A DNA stretch of 64,000 bases from Streptacidiphilus sp. PB12-B1b (GCF_014084125.1 NZ_CP048405.1:6014001-6078000), one strand, 5' to 3'; positions 26,415-37,813 are shown, counted from the stretch's first letter. The notes: generated from the letters alone by a model not told the origin. Numbers and translations are program-made.

Positions 26415-27794
26415 CTAGCGCGGGCTCCGGTGCCGGGCGATCCGGTCCCGGTACCAGGCGTAGGAGTCCTTGGGCGTGCGCTCCTGGGTACGGAAATCGA
26501 CGTGCACCAGGCCGAAGCGCTGGTGGTACCCCTCGGCCCACTCGAAGTTGTCGATCAATGACCAGGTGAAGTAGCCGCGGACGTCGACCCCCTGCGCCGC
26601 CGCCTCGGCCAGGGCGTCGAGGTGGCCGGCCAGGTAGTCGATGCGCGGCTGGTCGTGGACGGCGCCGTCGGGGCCAGGTTCGTCGGCCACCGAGCAGCCG
26701 TTCTCGGTGACGGTGATCGGCGGCAGCGCGGCGCCGTACCGGTCTCGCAGGCCCACCAGCAGCTGGCGCAGTCCGTCCGGGGCCACCGGCCAGCCGAAGG
26801 CCGTTCGCGGCACGCCCTCGATCTCGGCCTGCGCGAACGGGAGGCCGTCGGCCTCGGTCGGGGAGGCGATCCGGGTCGGGTTGTAGTAGTTGACACCGAG
26901 GCCGTCCAGCCCGGGAGCGGCGATCAGCTTCAGGTCCCCCGGCCGCACGCACCCGCCGAGGTCCTCGCCGATGCCGTACGCACTCAGGTCCGGATAGCGC
27001 CCGAGCAGCAGCGGATCGGTGAACAGCCGATTGTGCAGGGCGTCGTAGGCCGCGGCAGCCGCCAGATCCGCCTCCGCGTCGCTCGCAGGCCACACCGGGG
27101 TGAGGTTGTCCGCGATCATCACCTCATGACCGCGCTCACGCAGTGCCGCAGCCGCCAGTCCGTGCCCCAGGAGCTGATGGTGCGCGGTCGGCAGCGCGTC
27201 GAGCATCAGCGTGCGGCCCGGGGCGTGGATCCCCAGCGCGTAGCCGTACACCATGTGCACGAAGGGCTCGTTCAGCGTGATCCAGGCGGGGATCCGGTCC
27301 CCCAGCCGGTCCGCGACGATCTCGGCGTACTCGGCGAAGCGGTACGCGATCTCGCGGGTCAGCCAGCCGCCGTCCTCCTCCAGGGCCTGTGGCAGGTCCC
27401 AGTGGAAGAGCGTGGGCAGTGGGGTGATGCCGGCGCCGAGCAAAGCGTCCACCAGCCGGTCGTAGAAGGCGAGCCCGGCCGGATTGGCCGTCCCGCCGCC
27501 CGTGGGCTGGATCCGGGGCCAGGAGATCGAGAACCGGTAGGCGTCCAGGCCGAGGCCGCGCATCAGCGCCACGTCCTCGTCGTACCGGTGGTAGTGGTCG
27601 CAGGCCGTGGCGCCGGTGTGGCCGTCGCGGACCGCGCCGGGCCGGGCGGTGAAGGTGTCCCAGATCGACACCCCCCGGCCGTCCTCGGCGGCGGCGCCCT
27701 CGATCTGGTAGGCGGAGGTGGACACCCCCCAGCGGAAGCCCGCCGGCAGCGCGGGCTCGGTCGGCGGGGTCGTCAGCGGTTCGGACAGCGGCAT
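26415..27794 (-). CDS. GH1 beta-glucosidase
   Basis: Cytoplasmic family-1 glycosidase (459 aa, normal length) that hydrolyses beta-glucosides such as cellobiose. The N-terminal signature is FRWGVSTSAYQIEGAAAEDGRG. The acid/base Glu is in TLNEPFVH (about residue 177) and the nucleophile in ITVTENGCS (about 365). WSLIDNFEWAEGY near the C-terminus binds substrate. There is no signal peptide, so a transporter must supply the substrate. The ribosome site (AGGAG) is rather far, about 12 nt from the ATG. It is divergent from a TetR gene, which may control it. Confidence 0.92.
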   Translation of the reverse strand: MPLSEPLTTPPTEPALPAGFRWGVSTSAYQIEGAAAEDGRGVSIWDTFTARPGAVRDGHTGATACDHYHRYDEDVALMRGLGLDAYRFSISWPRIQPTGGGTANPAGLAFYDRLVDALLGAGITPLPTLFHWDLPQALEEDGGWLTREIAYRFAEYAEIVADRLGDRIPAWITLNEPFVHMVYGYALGIHAPGRTLMLDALPTAHHQLLGHGLAAAALRERGHEVMIADNLTPVWPASDAEADLAAAAAYDALHNRLFTDPLLLGRYPDLSAYGIGEDLGGCVRPGDLKLIAAPGLDGLGVNYYNPTRIASPTEADGLPFAQAEIEGVPRTAFGWPVAPDGLRQLLVGLRDRYGAALPPITVTENGCSVADEPGPDGAVHDQPRIDYLAGHLDALAEAAAQGVDVRGYFTWSLIDNFEWAEGYHQRFGLVHVDFRTQERTPKDSYAWYRDRIARHRSPR

Positions 27795-27901
27795 GGGCGG
27801 GGCTGCTCCTGTTCCTGGGCATTCCTCCTGGACGAATGAACATGAGCCATACTCGCGTTATCTGCTCGCCAACGCCACCCCCGATCCGGCACAGTGGGGC
27901 C

Positions 27902-28555
27902 ATGCCGACTCCCGCCCCCGCGCCGGGCTCCGCCGTCCGCCGCCGACCGGTCCAGCGACGCAGCCTGGAGCGCTTCGGACGGATCCTCGACGCCTGCGCC
28001 GAGCTGCTGGACGAGGTCGGCTACACCGGCCTCACCACCAAGGAGGTCGCCCGCCGGGCCGCCGTGCCCATCGGCACGCTCTACCAGTTCTTCCCCGGCA
28101 TCGAGGGGCTGCTGGGCGCCCTGGCCGAGCGCAACCTGGAGCACTACGCCGACCGCCTCGCCCAGCGGCTGCTCGCCGATCCGCCCGGGCACACCGGCGA
28201 CCTGGTCGACCTGGCCGTGGAGGAGTACGTGGCCATGCACCGCTCGGTGCCCGGCTTCGGCGTGGTCGACTTCGGCGCGATCGGCATGGAGGACACCGGC
28301 AGCATGCACCTGATCGACGCCGACCGGGACAACAACACCGTCGCCGCCGACCGGCTCTGGTCCGTCATCGGCGACGCCCTCCTCGCCACCCGGGATCCGG
28401 CCGCCGCCGACCCGGCCGGCAATCCCCGGCTGGCCCTGCGGGTCGCCCTGGAGTGCGCCGACGCCGTGCTGCGGCTGGCCTTCCGCACCGACCCCGAGGG
28501 CGACCCGGCGCTGATCGACGAGTGCCGCCGGCTGCTCCGCCGCTACCTGGCCTGA
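27902..28555 (+). CDS. TetR-family transcriptional regulator
   Basis: Predicted repressor (217 aa). The N-terminal HTH is clear: RILDACAELLDEVGYTGLTTKEVARRAAVPIGTLYQFFPGIEGLLGALAERN. The C-terminal helical ligand domain (VDLAVEEYVAMHRS... ALECADAVLRLAF) is of unknown specificity. I start at ATG 27902, preceded by CACAGT 6 nt upstream, a weaker leaderless-type -10. An in-frame ATG 66 nt upstream would add a non-conserved lead. It faces the beta-glucosidase gene across about 110 bp, so that gene is the likely target. Confidence 0.82.
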   Translation: MPTPAPAPGSAVRRRPVQRRSLERFGRILDACAELLDEVGYTGLTTKEVARRAAVPIGTLYQFFPGIEGLLGALAERNLEHYADRLAQRLLADPPGHTGDLVDLAVEEYVAMHRSVPGFGVVDFGAIGMEDTGSMHLIDADRDNNTVAADRLWSVIGDALLATRDPAAADPAGNPRLALRVALECADAVLRLAFRTDPEGDPALIDECRRLLRRYLA

Positions 28556-28582
28556 AGCCCGGCGTCCCGCACGGGGCCGACC

Positions 28583-28588
28583 TATGAT
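28583..28588 (+). promoter_or_regulatory. Candidate leaderless -10 box of the GNAT gene
   Basis: TATGAT is followed by CGCAGG and the GTG at 28595. Confidence 0.65.
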
Positions 28589-28594
28589 CGCAGG

Positions 28595-29347
28595 GTGGCC
28601 GACAGCGAACTGCAGCGCGTGAACGCCTTCCGCAGCGCCTTCGCCCGCGGCCAGGCGGTACGGGTGGTGCCGGTCCGCGGCGGCTTCACCGTCTCCGACG
28701 AGCGGTTCCGCCACTCCTTCGAGCACAACCAGCTGATCGTGGACGCCCCGGTGGACCTGCCGACCGTGCTCGGGCTGTACCCGGGCCACCCGCAGGTCAC
28801 CGTCTACGACGACGCCCTGGGCCGGCTCTGCGCCGAGCCGCTGCGGCTGGCCGGCTACCGGCACAGCTCCGAGGTGGTCATGGCGCACACCGGGCCCGTC
28901 CCGCACCCGGCCCCGGGCCGCGCCGCCGAGGTGCGGCCGGAGGAGCTGCGGGAGCCGGTGCTGCGGCAGCTGCGGCTGTGGATGCCGGACCACGACGCCG
29001 AGGTGGTCCGGCAGTTGGCCGACCGGCGGGAGGCCCGGAGCGGGGGCGCCGCGCAGGTGCTGTTCCTGGCCGCGCGCACCGCCGACGGCAGGATCGCCGC
29101 CTGGTGCGACCTCTACCTGGACCCGGCCTCGGGCATCGCCCAGATCGAGGAGGTGGTCGCCGACAGCGCGCTGCTGCGCCGGGGCCACGCCGACGCGGTG
29201 CTGGCCGCCGCGCTGCACCGGGCCGAGGCGGAGGGCTGCCCGCTGCGCTTCCTGGTCGCCGACGCCGACGACTGGCCCCAGCACTGGTACGCCCGGCGGG
29301 GGTTCGCCGAGATCGGCCGCTCGCACACCTTCACCCGCGGCGACTGA
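28595..29347 (+). CDS. GNAT-family acetyltransferase
   Basis: Predicted acetyltransferase (250 aa) with two GNAT-like halves. The first (residues 1-100) lacks a clear acetyl-CoA motif. The second holds strand/loop AAWCDLYLDPASGIAQIEEVVADSALLRRGHADAVLAAALHRA, where the usual Q/RxxGxG/A motif reads RRGHAD, and ends with the typical WYARRGFAEIGRSHTF. The substrate is unknown. The GTG start appears leaderless. It lies 39 bp after the TetR gene on the same strand. Confidence 0.78.
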   Translation: MADSELQRVNAFRSAFARGQAVRVVPVRGGFTVSDERFRHSFEHNQLIVDAPVDLPTVLGLYPGHPQVTVYDDALGRLCAEPLRLAGYRHSSEVVMAHTGPVPHPAPGRAAEVRPEELREPVLRQLRLWMPDHDAEVVRQLADRREARSGGAAQVLFLAARTADGRIAAWCDLYLDPASGIAQIEEVVADSALLRRGHADAVLAAALHRAEAEGCPLRFLVADADDWPQHWYARRGFAEIGRSHTFTRGD

Positions 29348-29352
29348 CGCGT

Positions 29353-29385
29353 CGGGGCCCCTCCCGCAGCGCGGAAGGAGCCCCG
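29353..29385. terminator. Terminator between GNAT and aconitase genes
   Basis: CGGGGC (29353-29358) pairs with GCCCCG (29380-29385), and inner bases CTCCCGC/GCGGAAG extend the stem. The converging genes end on either side. Confidence 0.65.
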
Positions 29386-29404
29386 AACTGCTCTGCGGAT
29401 ACGA

Positions 29405-32185
<2,781 letters not shown>

Positions 32186-32217
32186 CTACGCGCCTATCCA
32201 CGCGATCGTGCCGAGGA

Positions 32218-32235
32218 TATCTTGACGTCGAGATA
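32218..32235. promoter_or_regulatory. Palindrome upstream of acnA
   Basis: TATCTTGACGTCGAGATA is symmetric at 16 of 18 positions, centred on GACGTC. It lies about 105 bp before the acnA start and 54 bp after the argF stop. It looks like a dimeric operator. I cannot name the regulator. Confidence 0.5.
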
Positions 32236-32288
32236 ACCATAGTGCATCCCGTCTCCGGGAGCGACGCGGGCACGGGGGTCGGCGGCCG

Positions 32289-33290
32289 TCAGTCGCCGAG
32301 GGTGGCGACCATGACCGCCTTGATCGTGTGCAGCCGGTTCTCGGCCTGGTCGAAGACGATCGAGTGCGGGGACTCGAACAGCTCGTCGGTGACCTCCAGC
32401 TCGGTCAGGCCGGTGGTGGCGTGCAGCTGCCGGGCCACCTCGGTGCCCAGGTCGTGGAAGGCCGGCAGGCAGTGCAGGAACTTCACCGCCGGATTGCCGG
32501 TGGCCCGGACGGTGTCCATGGAGACCTGGTACGGCGTCAGCAGCTCGATCCGCTCGTCCCAGACCTCCTTGGGCTCGCCCATGGACACCCAGACGTCGGT
32601 GTAGAGGAAGTCCGCGCCGCGCACTCCGGCCGGGACGTCCTCGGTGACGGTGATCCGGGCGCCGGTGCGGGCGGCCAGCGCCTGCGCCTGCGCCTGGACC
32701 TCCGCCGCCGGCCACAGCCGCCGGGGGGCGACCACGCGGATGTCCATGCCCAGCAGCGCGCCGGTGACCAGCAGCGAGTGGCCCATGTTGTTGCGGGCGT
32801 CGCCGAGGTAGGCCAGGGCGACCTCGGCCGTCGGCTTGGTGCTGTGCTCCTCGATGGTGAGGACGTCGGCCAGCATCTGGGTGGGGTGCCACTCGTCGGT
32901 CAGCCCGTTCCACACCGGCACGCCCGCGTGCGCGGCCAGCTCCTCGACCACCTCCTGCCCGAAGCCCCGGTACTGGATGCCGTCGAACATCCGGCCGAGG
33001 ACCCGGGCGCTGTCCTTCACCGACTCCTTGCTGCCCAGGTGCGAGCCGCTGGGGTCCAGATAGGTGGTGTGCGCGCCCTGGTCCGCCGCCGCGACCTCGA
33101 AGGCGCAGCGGGTGCGGGTGGAGCCCTTCTCGAAGATGAGCGCGATGTTCCGGCCGCGCAGCCGGGGCTGCTCGGTACCGGCGTACTTGGCCGCCTTCAA
33201 CTGCGCCGACAGGTCGAGCAGGAAGCGGAACTCCTGGGGGGTGAAGTCCAGCTCCTTGAGGAAGTGCCGATGCCGCAGATTGAAGGCCAT
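32289..33290 (-). CDS. argF: Ornithine carbamoyltransferase
   Basis: Makes citrulline from ornithine and carbamoyl phosphate in arginine biosynthesis (333 aa). The carbamoyl-phosphate motif is [13 protein letters not shown] (about residue 56), followed by [15 protein letters not shown]. The ornithine-site Cys loop is [10 protein letters not shown] (about 273). The ATG has CAGGAG 6 nt upstream. A candidate ARG box lies upstream, which favours an anabolic argF role. A catabolic arcB enzyme is the alternative, but no arcA or arcC is nearby. Confidence 0.92.
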   Translation of the reverse strand: MAFNLRHRHFLKELDFTPQEFRFLLDLSAQLKAAKYAGTEQPRLRGRNIALIFEKGSTRTRCAFEVAAADQGAHTTYLDPSGSHLGSKESVKDSARVLGRMFDGIQYRGFGQEVVEELAAHAGVPVWNGLTDEWHPTQMLADVLTIEEHSTKPTAEVALAYLGDARNNMGHSLLVTGALLGMDIRVVAPRRLWPAAEVQAQAQALAARTGARITVTEDVPAGVRGADFLYTDVWVSMGEPKEVWDERIELLTPYQVSMDTVRATGNPAVKFLHCLPAFHDLGTEVARQLHATTGLTELEVTDELFESPHSIVFDQAENRLHTIKAVMVATLGD

Positions 33291-33344
33291 GCCGGGCTCC
33301 TGGATGACGGGACGGTCGATTGACCCGGCAAGTCTATACGTCGA

Positions 33345-33362
33345 TTGACATTTTTATGCAGG
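33345..33362 (-). promoter_or_regulatory. Candidate ARG box upstream of argF
   Basis: On the minus strand CCTGCATAAAAATGTCAA resembles the 18-bp ArgR box: TGCAT and an ATG-TCA half around an A-rich centre. A weaker ACGTATAGAC follows three bases later, where a second box would lie. Position, 55 bp before argF, is right for repression. It could also affect the divergent baeRF3 gene. Confidence 0.5.
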
Positions 33363-33470
33363 AACCTCGCTCCGGGTGCTGCCACTGGCATTTGTCGGAT
33401 ATAACCGATTTATCTCGGGTCTCGCCGGGAACAGGCCAAGGAAGGCACACCCCCTCCGGAAAGGGTCTCC

Positions 33471-34568
33471 ATGTACCGCGCTCTCACTCCCGCCACCCTC
33501 GCCGAGCTGCGTCGTCCTCGCCGCTACCCCGCCGTGTCGATCCTGATGCCGACGCACCGGCGCGAGCCGGACAACGCCCAGGACCCGGTACGGCTGCGCA
33601 ACCTGGTGGCGGAGGCCAAGGAGCGGGTGCACGCCGACCCGGACGTCTCCCGGGCCGACCGGCTCGACGTCTCCGCGCAGCTGGACAAGGCGTTGGCCGA
33701 GGTCGACCTGGTGCACGCGGACGAGGGGCTGGCCATCCTGGTGGCGCCCGGCGAGAACCAGGTGTGGTCGCTCAGCCGCAGCGTGCCGCCCCGGGTGGTG
33801 ATCGCGGAGACCTTCCTGACCCGCAATTTGGTGGCGACCCAGGCGTACAACCAGCCCTACTGGGTGCTGGTCGTCTCCGCCGACCACGCGAGCCTGTGGA
33901 GCGGCGGCCCGGAGCGCGTCGCCGAGCACACCGACGGGGCCTTCCCGCTCTCCCGCAGCCTGGAGGACCCGGACTCGGAGCGCAAGGAGCGCATCGGCGA
34001 CCTGCCCAGCACCTACACCGACGAGCTGACCCGGCAGTTCCTGCGGGAGGTGGACGTCGCCGTGGGCACCGTGCTCGGCACCGAATCCCGCCCGCTGTAC
34101 GTGGTGGGCGAGGCGGCCGCGCTGGCGCTGCTGGGCGACGTCGGCACGGCGGCCAAGGGGGCCGCCGCCCGGGTGCCGCACGGCGGCCTGGCCCAGGGCC
34201 CGGCCGAGGCGGTGTGGCAGACGGTCCGCCCGGCGGTCGAGGCCCAGTCCGCCAAGGAGGACGCCGCCGCGCTCGGCGAGCTGGACCGGGCCCGCAGCCG
34301 CAAGGAGTTCGCGGCCGGGATCGACGAGGTGTGGCAGAAGGTGAGCACCGGGCGGGTGGCGCTGCTGGCGGTCGAGGAGAACTACCAGGTGACCGTCCGC
34401 GAGGACGGCGAGCACCTGGTCCACGCCGACCCGGGCGAGCAGGGCGCACGCGAGGACATGGTGGACGAGGTGGTCGAGCAGGCCCTGGACACCGGGGCGC
34501 AGGTGCGCTTCGTCCCGGACGGCGAGCTGGCCGACTCCGGGCAGATCGCGGCCGTGCTGCGCTACTGA
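33471..34568 (+). CDS. baeRF3-domain protein (release-factor-like fold)
   Basis: Uncharacterised protein (365 aa) of the bacterial archaeo-eukaryotic release factor family 3. The start YRALTPATLAELRRPRRYPAVSILMPTHR is typical. A middle domain carries DEGLAILVAPGENQVWSLSRSVPPRVVIAETF, and the C-terminal part (VDEVVEQALDTGAQVRFVPDGELADSGQIAAVLRY) matches the eRF1-like peptide-release fold end. A ribosome-rescue or hibernation role has been proposed for such families but is not proven. The ATG follows GGAAAGGG. Its last 7 bp overlap the converging GlxA-type gene. Confidence 0.8.
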   Translation: MYRALTPATLAELRRPRRYPAVSILMPTHRREPDNAQDPVRLRNLVAEAKERVHADPDVSRADRLDVSAQLDKALAEVDLVHADEGLAILVAPGENQVWSLSRSVPPRVVIAETFLTRNLVATQAYNQPYWVLVVSADHASLWSGGPERVAEHTDGAFPLSRSLEDPDSERKERIGDLPSTYTDELTRQFLREVDVAVGTVLGTESRPLYVVGEAAALALLGDVGTAAKGAAARVPHGGLAQGPAEAVWQTVRPAVEAQSAKEDAAALGELDRARSRKEFAAGIDEVWQKVSTGRVALLAVEENYQVTVREDGEHLVHADPGEQGAREDMVDEVVEQALDTGAQVRFVPDGELADSGQIAAVLRY

Positions 34569-35485
34569 CCGACCGCCGGGCCGGACCGGCTGCGCAGTCG
34601 GCGCAGCATCCGGGGATCCTCGAAGCCCACGGCCCTGGCGGCGGCCTCGACGGTGGAGCCGTGGGCGATGAGGTGTTCGGCGCGTTCCAGCCGCAGGGTC
34701 TGCTGGTAGCGCAGCGGGGTGAGGCCAGTGGCCCGGCCGAAGAGCCGGGTCAGGGTGCGTTCGCTGACGCCGAGCGAGGCGGCCAGGCCGGACAGCGGGA
34801 GCCGCTCGGTGAATCCGGCGTCGATGGCGTCCTGCGCCCGATGGACGGTGTCGTCCAGGTGGGCGCGGTGCCGGAACATGGCGCTGTCCTGCTGCTCGTG
34901 GCCGTTGCGCCGGGCGTAGACGACCATGTCCCGGGCGACCCGGGCCGCCGCGGCCGGGCCGTGGCGGGCCGAGACCAGGTGCAGCGCCAGGTCGATGCCG
35001 CTGGCGATCCCGGCCGAGGTGACGACCCGGTCGTCCACGGTGAACAGCACGTCGCGGACGACCGCGGCTCGGGGGTAGCGGGCGGCCAGCTCCTCCTGCA
35101 GGTCGTGGTGGGTGGTGCAGCGGCGGCCGTCGAGCAGCCCGGCGGCGCCCAGCGTCTCGGCCCCGGCGCAGACGCTGGCGACGGTGCCGCCCCGGTCGTG
35201 GTGGTCCCGCAGTCGGCGGGCCGCCCAGTCCCCGGGCTGCGGGCCGCGCGCCAGGGTGGGCGCGCGGCAGCCCGGCACCAGCACCAGGTCGTCCGGGGCC
35301 AGCTGCGGCCAGTCGGTCCCGGCCTGCAGCGGCAGCCCTTGGGCGCTGGTGACCAGCGGCTGCTCGGCGACGTACTGGAGGGTGTAGCCGAGGCCGAAGT
35401 CGGCGGCGGTGGAGAAGACCTGTGCGGGCCCGGCGAGGTCCAGCAGGTGCACGCCGGGCAGCAGCAGGAACAGGATGCGGCTCAT
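34562..35485 (-). CDS. GlxA-type AraC regulator with DJ-1/PfpI domain
   Basis: Transcription regulator (307 aa) with an N-terminal DJ-1/PfpI-like domain, where VASVCAGAETLGAAGLLDGRRCTTHH contains the nucleophile-type Cys, and a C-terminal AraC HTH (LSGLAASLGVSERTLTRLFGRATGLTPLRYQQTLRLERAEHLI). The ATG at 35485 gives the normal start MSRILFLLLPGVHLLDLAGP; GAGGAGG is 15 nt away, so an upstream GTG at 35509 is possible. It lies just after the isochorismatase-family gene, an association often seen for this family, suggesting joint control. Confidence 0.85.
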   Translation of the reverse strand: MSRILFLLLPGVHLLDLAGPAQVFSTAADFGLGYTLQYVAEQPLVTSAQGLPLQAGTDWPQLAPDDLVLVPGCRAPTLARGPQPGDWAARRLRDHHDRGGTVASVCAGAETLGAAGLLDGRRCTTHHDLQEELAARYPRAAVVRDVLFTVDDRVVTSAGIASGIDLALHLVSARHGPAAAARVARDMVVYARRNGHEQQDSAMFRHRAHLDDTVHRAQDAIDAGFTERLPLSGLAASLGVSERTLTRLFGRATGLTPLRYQQTLRLERAEHLIAHGSTVEAAARAVGFEDPRMLRRLRSRSGPAVGQ

Positions 35486-35492
35486 GGTGCTG

Positions 35493-36053
35493 TCATCGTG
35501 CCTCCTCACGGGCGCGCTGTTCCAGTGCGTCGACGGTGGTGACGGTGGCGAAGCGGTCGGCCAGGACGAACTCGGTGCGGCGCACGATCTCCTCCGCCGG
35601 GAGCGTGACGCCGTCGCGGGTGATCGGGTGGGTACCGGTGGCGTCGCTGACGAAGGTGACCTGGTAGCCGAGGTCCGAGGCGACCCGGGTGGTGGTCTCG
35701 ACGCACTGCTCGGTCCGGATGCCGCAGGTGGTCAGCTCCCGCACGCCGCGCAGGGTCAGCTCCTGCTGCAGGTTGGTGGTGGTGAAGGCGTTGTGGCTGG
35801 TCTTCAGGACGACCAGGTCGTCCTCGTGCTGCTCCAGCCCGGCCATCAGCCGGACGTGGCCCAGGGCCGGGTCGAAGACGTCGCCGCTGCCGGGCTCGGA
35901 GTGCAGCACCCAGACCACCGTGTCCCCGGCGTCGCGGGCGAGCCGGACCAGGCGGTTGACCTTGTCGGTGATCCCCGGGTTGTTGGTGTGCTCCCAGTCC
36001 GGACGCACGCGGAAGGAATCCTGGACATCGATGACAATCAGTGCTCGACTCAT
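35493..36053 (-). CDS. Isochorismatase-family cysteine hydrolase
   Basis: Predicted hydrolase (186 aa) of the isochorismatase/nicotinamidase superfamily. The catalytic triad is visible: Asp in IVIDVQDSF, Lys in VVLKTSHNAF and Cys in GIRTEQCVETTTR. The lid and metal residues of true nicotinamidases are not obvious, so the substrate is unknown. CAGACT lies 7 nt before the ATG, a weaker leaderless-type -10. It probably forms an operon with the GlxA-type regulator. Confidence 0.85.
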   Translation of the reverse strand: MSRALIVIDVQDSFRVRPDWEHTNNPGITDKVNRLVRLARDAGDTVVWVLHSEPGSGDVFDPALGHVRLMAGLEQHEDDLVVLKTSHNAFTTTNLQQELTLRGVRELTTCGIRTEQCVETTTRVASDLGYQVTFVSDATGTHPITRDGVTLPAEEIVRRTEFVLADRFATVTTVDALEQRAREEAR

Positions 36054-36192
36054 GTGACCCAGTCTGGCCTGCGCAGACAGCGGCCGGGCAGGCTTGATCG
36101 GGTCTCGATGCGGACCGATCCGGTCACCTTGCGGGCGGCGGAGGGGACCGTCCGGGTGTCGGTACGGTTCGGCGTCCCGGGGCCGGATTGGC

Positions 36193-36198
36193 TAGCGT
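36193..36198 (+). promoter_or_regulatory. Candidate leaderless -10 box of dapD
   Basis: TAGCGT is followed by GCAGGG and the GTG at 36205. Confidence 0.6.
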
Positions 36199-36204
36199 GC
36201 AGGG

Positions 36205-36702
36205 GTGACCAACGAGACCGCACCCCTTGACTCCCGTACCGCTCGCGGCGCCGTCGCCGCGGGTCTGGCCAGCATCGCCGCCGACGGCACCGTCCTCGAC
36301 ACCTGGTTCCCCGCCCCCGAGCTGAGCGAAGCCCCCGGCGCGGCCGGGACCGTACGGCTCTCGGCCGAGGAGGCCGCCGCCGCGCTGGGCCCGGCCGTGG
36401 CCGGCGCACTGCGCACCGACGCCCGGCGCGGCGTCGAGGTCGTGGCCGTGCGCACCGTCATCGCCTCGCTGGACGACGCCCCCACCGACGCCCACGACGC
36501 CTACCTCCGCCTGCACCTGCTGAGCCACCGGCTGGTGCAGCCGCACGGCCAGAACCTGGACGGCCTCTTCGGCCTGCTCGCCAACGTCGCCTGGACCAGC
36601 ATCGGCCCGGTCCCGGTGGACCGGGTGGAGGCCGCCCGGCTGGCGGTCCGCTCCGAGGGCGGCCAGCTGGCCGTCTTCGGCATCGACAAGTTCCCCGGAT
36701 GA
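36205..36702 (+). CDS. N-terminal part of split DapD
   Basis: This 165-residue frame has the DapD N-terminal domain ([22 protein letters not shown], then [33 protein letters not shown]). It stops at TGA 36700-36702 directly after GIDKFPG. It has normal codon bias to its end, so the break is recent or artefactual. Confidence 0.7.
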   Translation: MTNETAPLDSRTARGAVAAGLASIAADGTVLDTWFPAPELSEAPGAAGTVRLSAEEAAAALGPAVAGALRTDARRGVEVVAVRTVIASLDDAPTDAHDAYLRLHLLSHRLVQPHGQNLDGLFGLLANVAWTSIGPVPVDRVEAARLAVRSEGGQLAVFGIDKFPG

Positions 36703-37205
36703 CCGACTACGTCGCCCCCAGCGGGGTCCGCGTCGCCCACGCCGACCGGGTGCGCCTGGGCGCGCACCTGGCGGCCGGGACGACCGTGATGCACGAGGGC
36801 TTCGTCAACTTCAACGCCGGGACGCTGGGCGTCTCCATGGTGGAGGGCCGGATCTCGGCCGGGGTGGTGGTCGGCGACAACAGCGACATCGGCGGCGGCT
36901 CCTCGATCATGGGCACCCTGTCCGGCGGCGGCAAGCAGGTCGTCTCCGTGGGCGAGCGCTGCCTGCTGGGCGCCAACGCCGGGATCGGCATCTCGCTGGG
37001 CAACGACTGCGTGGTGGAGGCCGGGCTGTACGTCACGGCCGGGACCAGGGTGACCCTGCCGGACGGCAAGATCGTCAAGGCGGTGGACCTGTCCGGCCTG
37101 CCGGACCTGCTGTTCCGCCGCAACTCGCAGAGCGGCGCGGTCGAGGTCATCGCCCGCACCGGCTCCTGGGGCGGGCTGAACACCGCCCTGCACGCGCACA
37201 ACTGA
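36699..37205 (+). CDS. C-terminal (catalytic) part of split DapD
   Basis: This 168-residue frame starts [21 protein letters not shown] and contains the left-handed beta-helix hexapeptide repeats with [17 protein letters not shown] and [13 protein letters not shown], the succinyl-CoA and substrate sites of the family, ending NTALHAHN. Its ATG overlaps the previous stop (ATGA), so reinitiation could express it. Confidence 0.7.
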   Translation: MTDYVAPSGVRVAHADRVRLGAHLAAGTTVMHEGFVNFNAGTLGVSMVEGRISAGVVVGDNSDIGGGSSIMGTLSGGGKQVVSVGERCLLGANAGIGISLGNDCVVEAGLYVTAGTRVTLPDGKIVKAVDLSGLPDLLFRRNSQSGAVEVIARTGSWGGLNTALHAHN

Positions 37206-37211
37206 CGGCGC

Positions 37212-37252
37212 ACCGGCCGAGGCGGCGGTCATGACCCGCCGCCGAGGCCGGT
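37212..37252. terminator. Bidirectional hairpin between dapD and DUF6099-like gene
   Basis: ACCGGCC/GGCCGGT and GGCGGCGG/CCGCCGCC form two stacked stems separated by a GA/GA internal loop, with a 7-nt apical loop. The stop codon of the leftward gene lies within it. Confidence 0.7.
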
Positions 37253-37813
37253 ACCGGCGGGATCGGCAGCGGCGTCCGCAGCGGCGTCGGCAACAGCATC
37301 CGCAGGTGCGTCCCCCGTGTCCGCGCCGGGGTCGGCGGGCGGGCGGGCCGCGGTGACCGCCCGCAGCAGGTCGGCGGCCAGGTCCTGGCACTCGGACACC
37401 GCGTCGACGGAGTCGATGCAGCGCCAGTACAGCTCCTGCTCACCGGCCCCGCAGGCGAGCACGATCAGCGCCTCCGCCGTCTCGTGGATCAGCGTCCGCA
37501 GATCGCGGACGGTGCCCTCGACGTCCCGGATCGCGGTGAGCCGCCGGGCCCGGGCCGCCCCGCCGCCGTCGTCCGGTGGTCGGCCGACGCAGGCGGCGGC
37601 GTGCCCGGCCGCCTCGACCAGGGCCCCGGCGATCTCGACCACGCCGCTGCCGTAGCGGCTCGGCTCGGCCTGCTGGGCCAGCCGGACCGCCGCCAGCGAG
37701 GCCACCGCCTCCACCACCGCGCACGCCTGCCATGCCTCGGCCAGCGCCGGGGGCACCGACCGCGCCTGGGCGAGGGCGTGCCGGGTGGATGTGATCAGTC
37801 GTTGTGCGTCCAT
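37229..37813 (-). CDS. DUF6099-like protein
   Basis: Small, mostly helical, soluble protein (194 aa) of unknown function. The opening MDAQRLITSTRHALAQARSVPPALAEAWQACAVVEAVASLAA and late GEQELYWRCIDSVDAVSECQDLAADLLRAV resemble Streptomyces proteins annotated as DUF6099; this is from memory. The C-terminal 40 residues are a low-complexity Ala/Asp/Pro tail with ADA-type repeats. It stands alone between the dapD hairpin and the mazG region. Confidence 0.6.
   Translation of the reverse strand: MDAQRLITSTRHALAQARSVPPALAEAWQACAVVEAVASLAAVRLAQQAEPSRYGSGVVEIAGALVEAAGHAAACVGRPPDDGGGAARARRLTAIRDVEGTVRDLRTLIHETAEALIVLACGAGEQELYWRCIDSVDAVSECQDLAADLLRAVTAARPPADPGADTGDAPADAVADAAADAAADPAGTGLGGGS

Larger units (their letters stand above)
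36205..37205 (+). pseudogene. dapD: dapD, tetrahydrodipicolinate N-succinyltransferase, with one-base frameshift
   Basis: The locus encodes a complete actinobacterial DapD (about 333 residues in total), which succinylates tetrahydrodipicolinate for lysine and meso-DAP synthesis, but in two frames. The first frame ends GIDKFPG-stop, where relatives, as I recall them, read DKFPRMTDYV. TTCCCCGGATGA would be in frame with one more C (TTCCCCCGGATGA). The second frame restarts exactly at that Met, because the stop and ATG overlap as ATGA. The step is essential in organisms using this pathway branch, so a sequencing error in the C run, frameshifting at CCCC, or a working two-chain enzyme must be considered before calling it dead. 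Confidence 0.8.

Noticed and set aside
32218-32235. Reading the acnA palindrome as another KdpE site, since it contains TCAAGAT
   Set aside because: It lacks the second half-site 11 bp away and is better explained as a palindrome.
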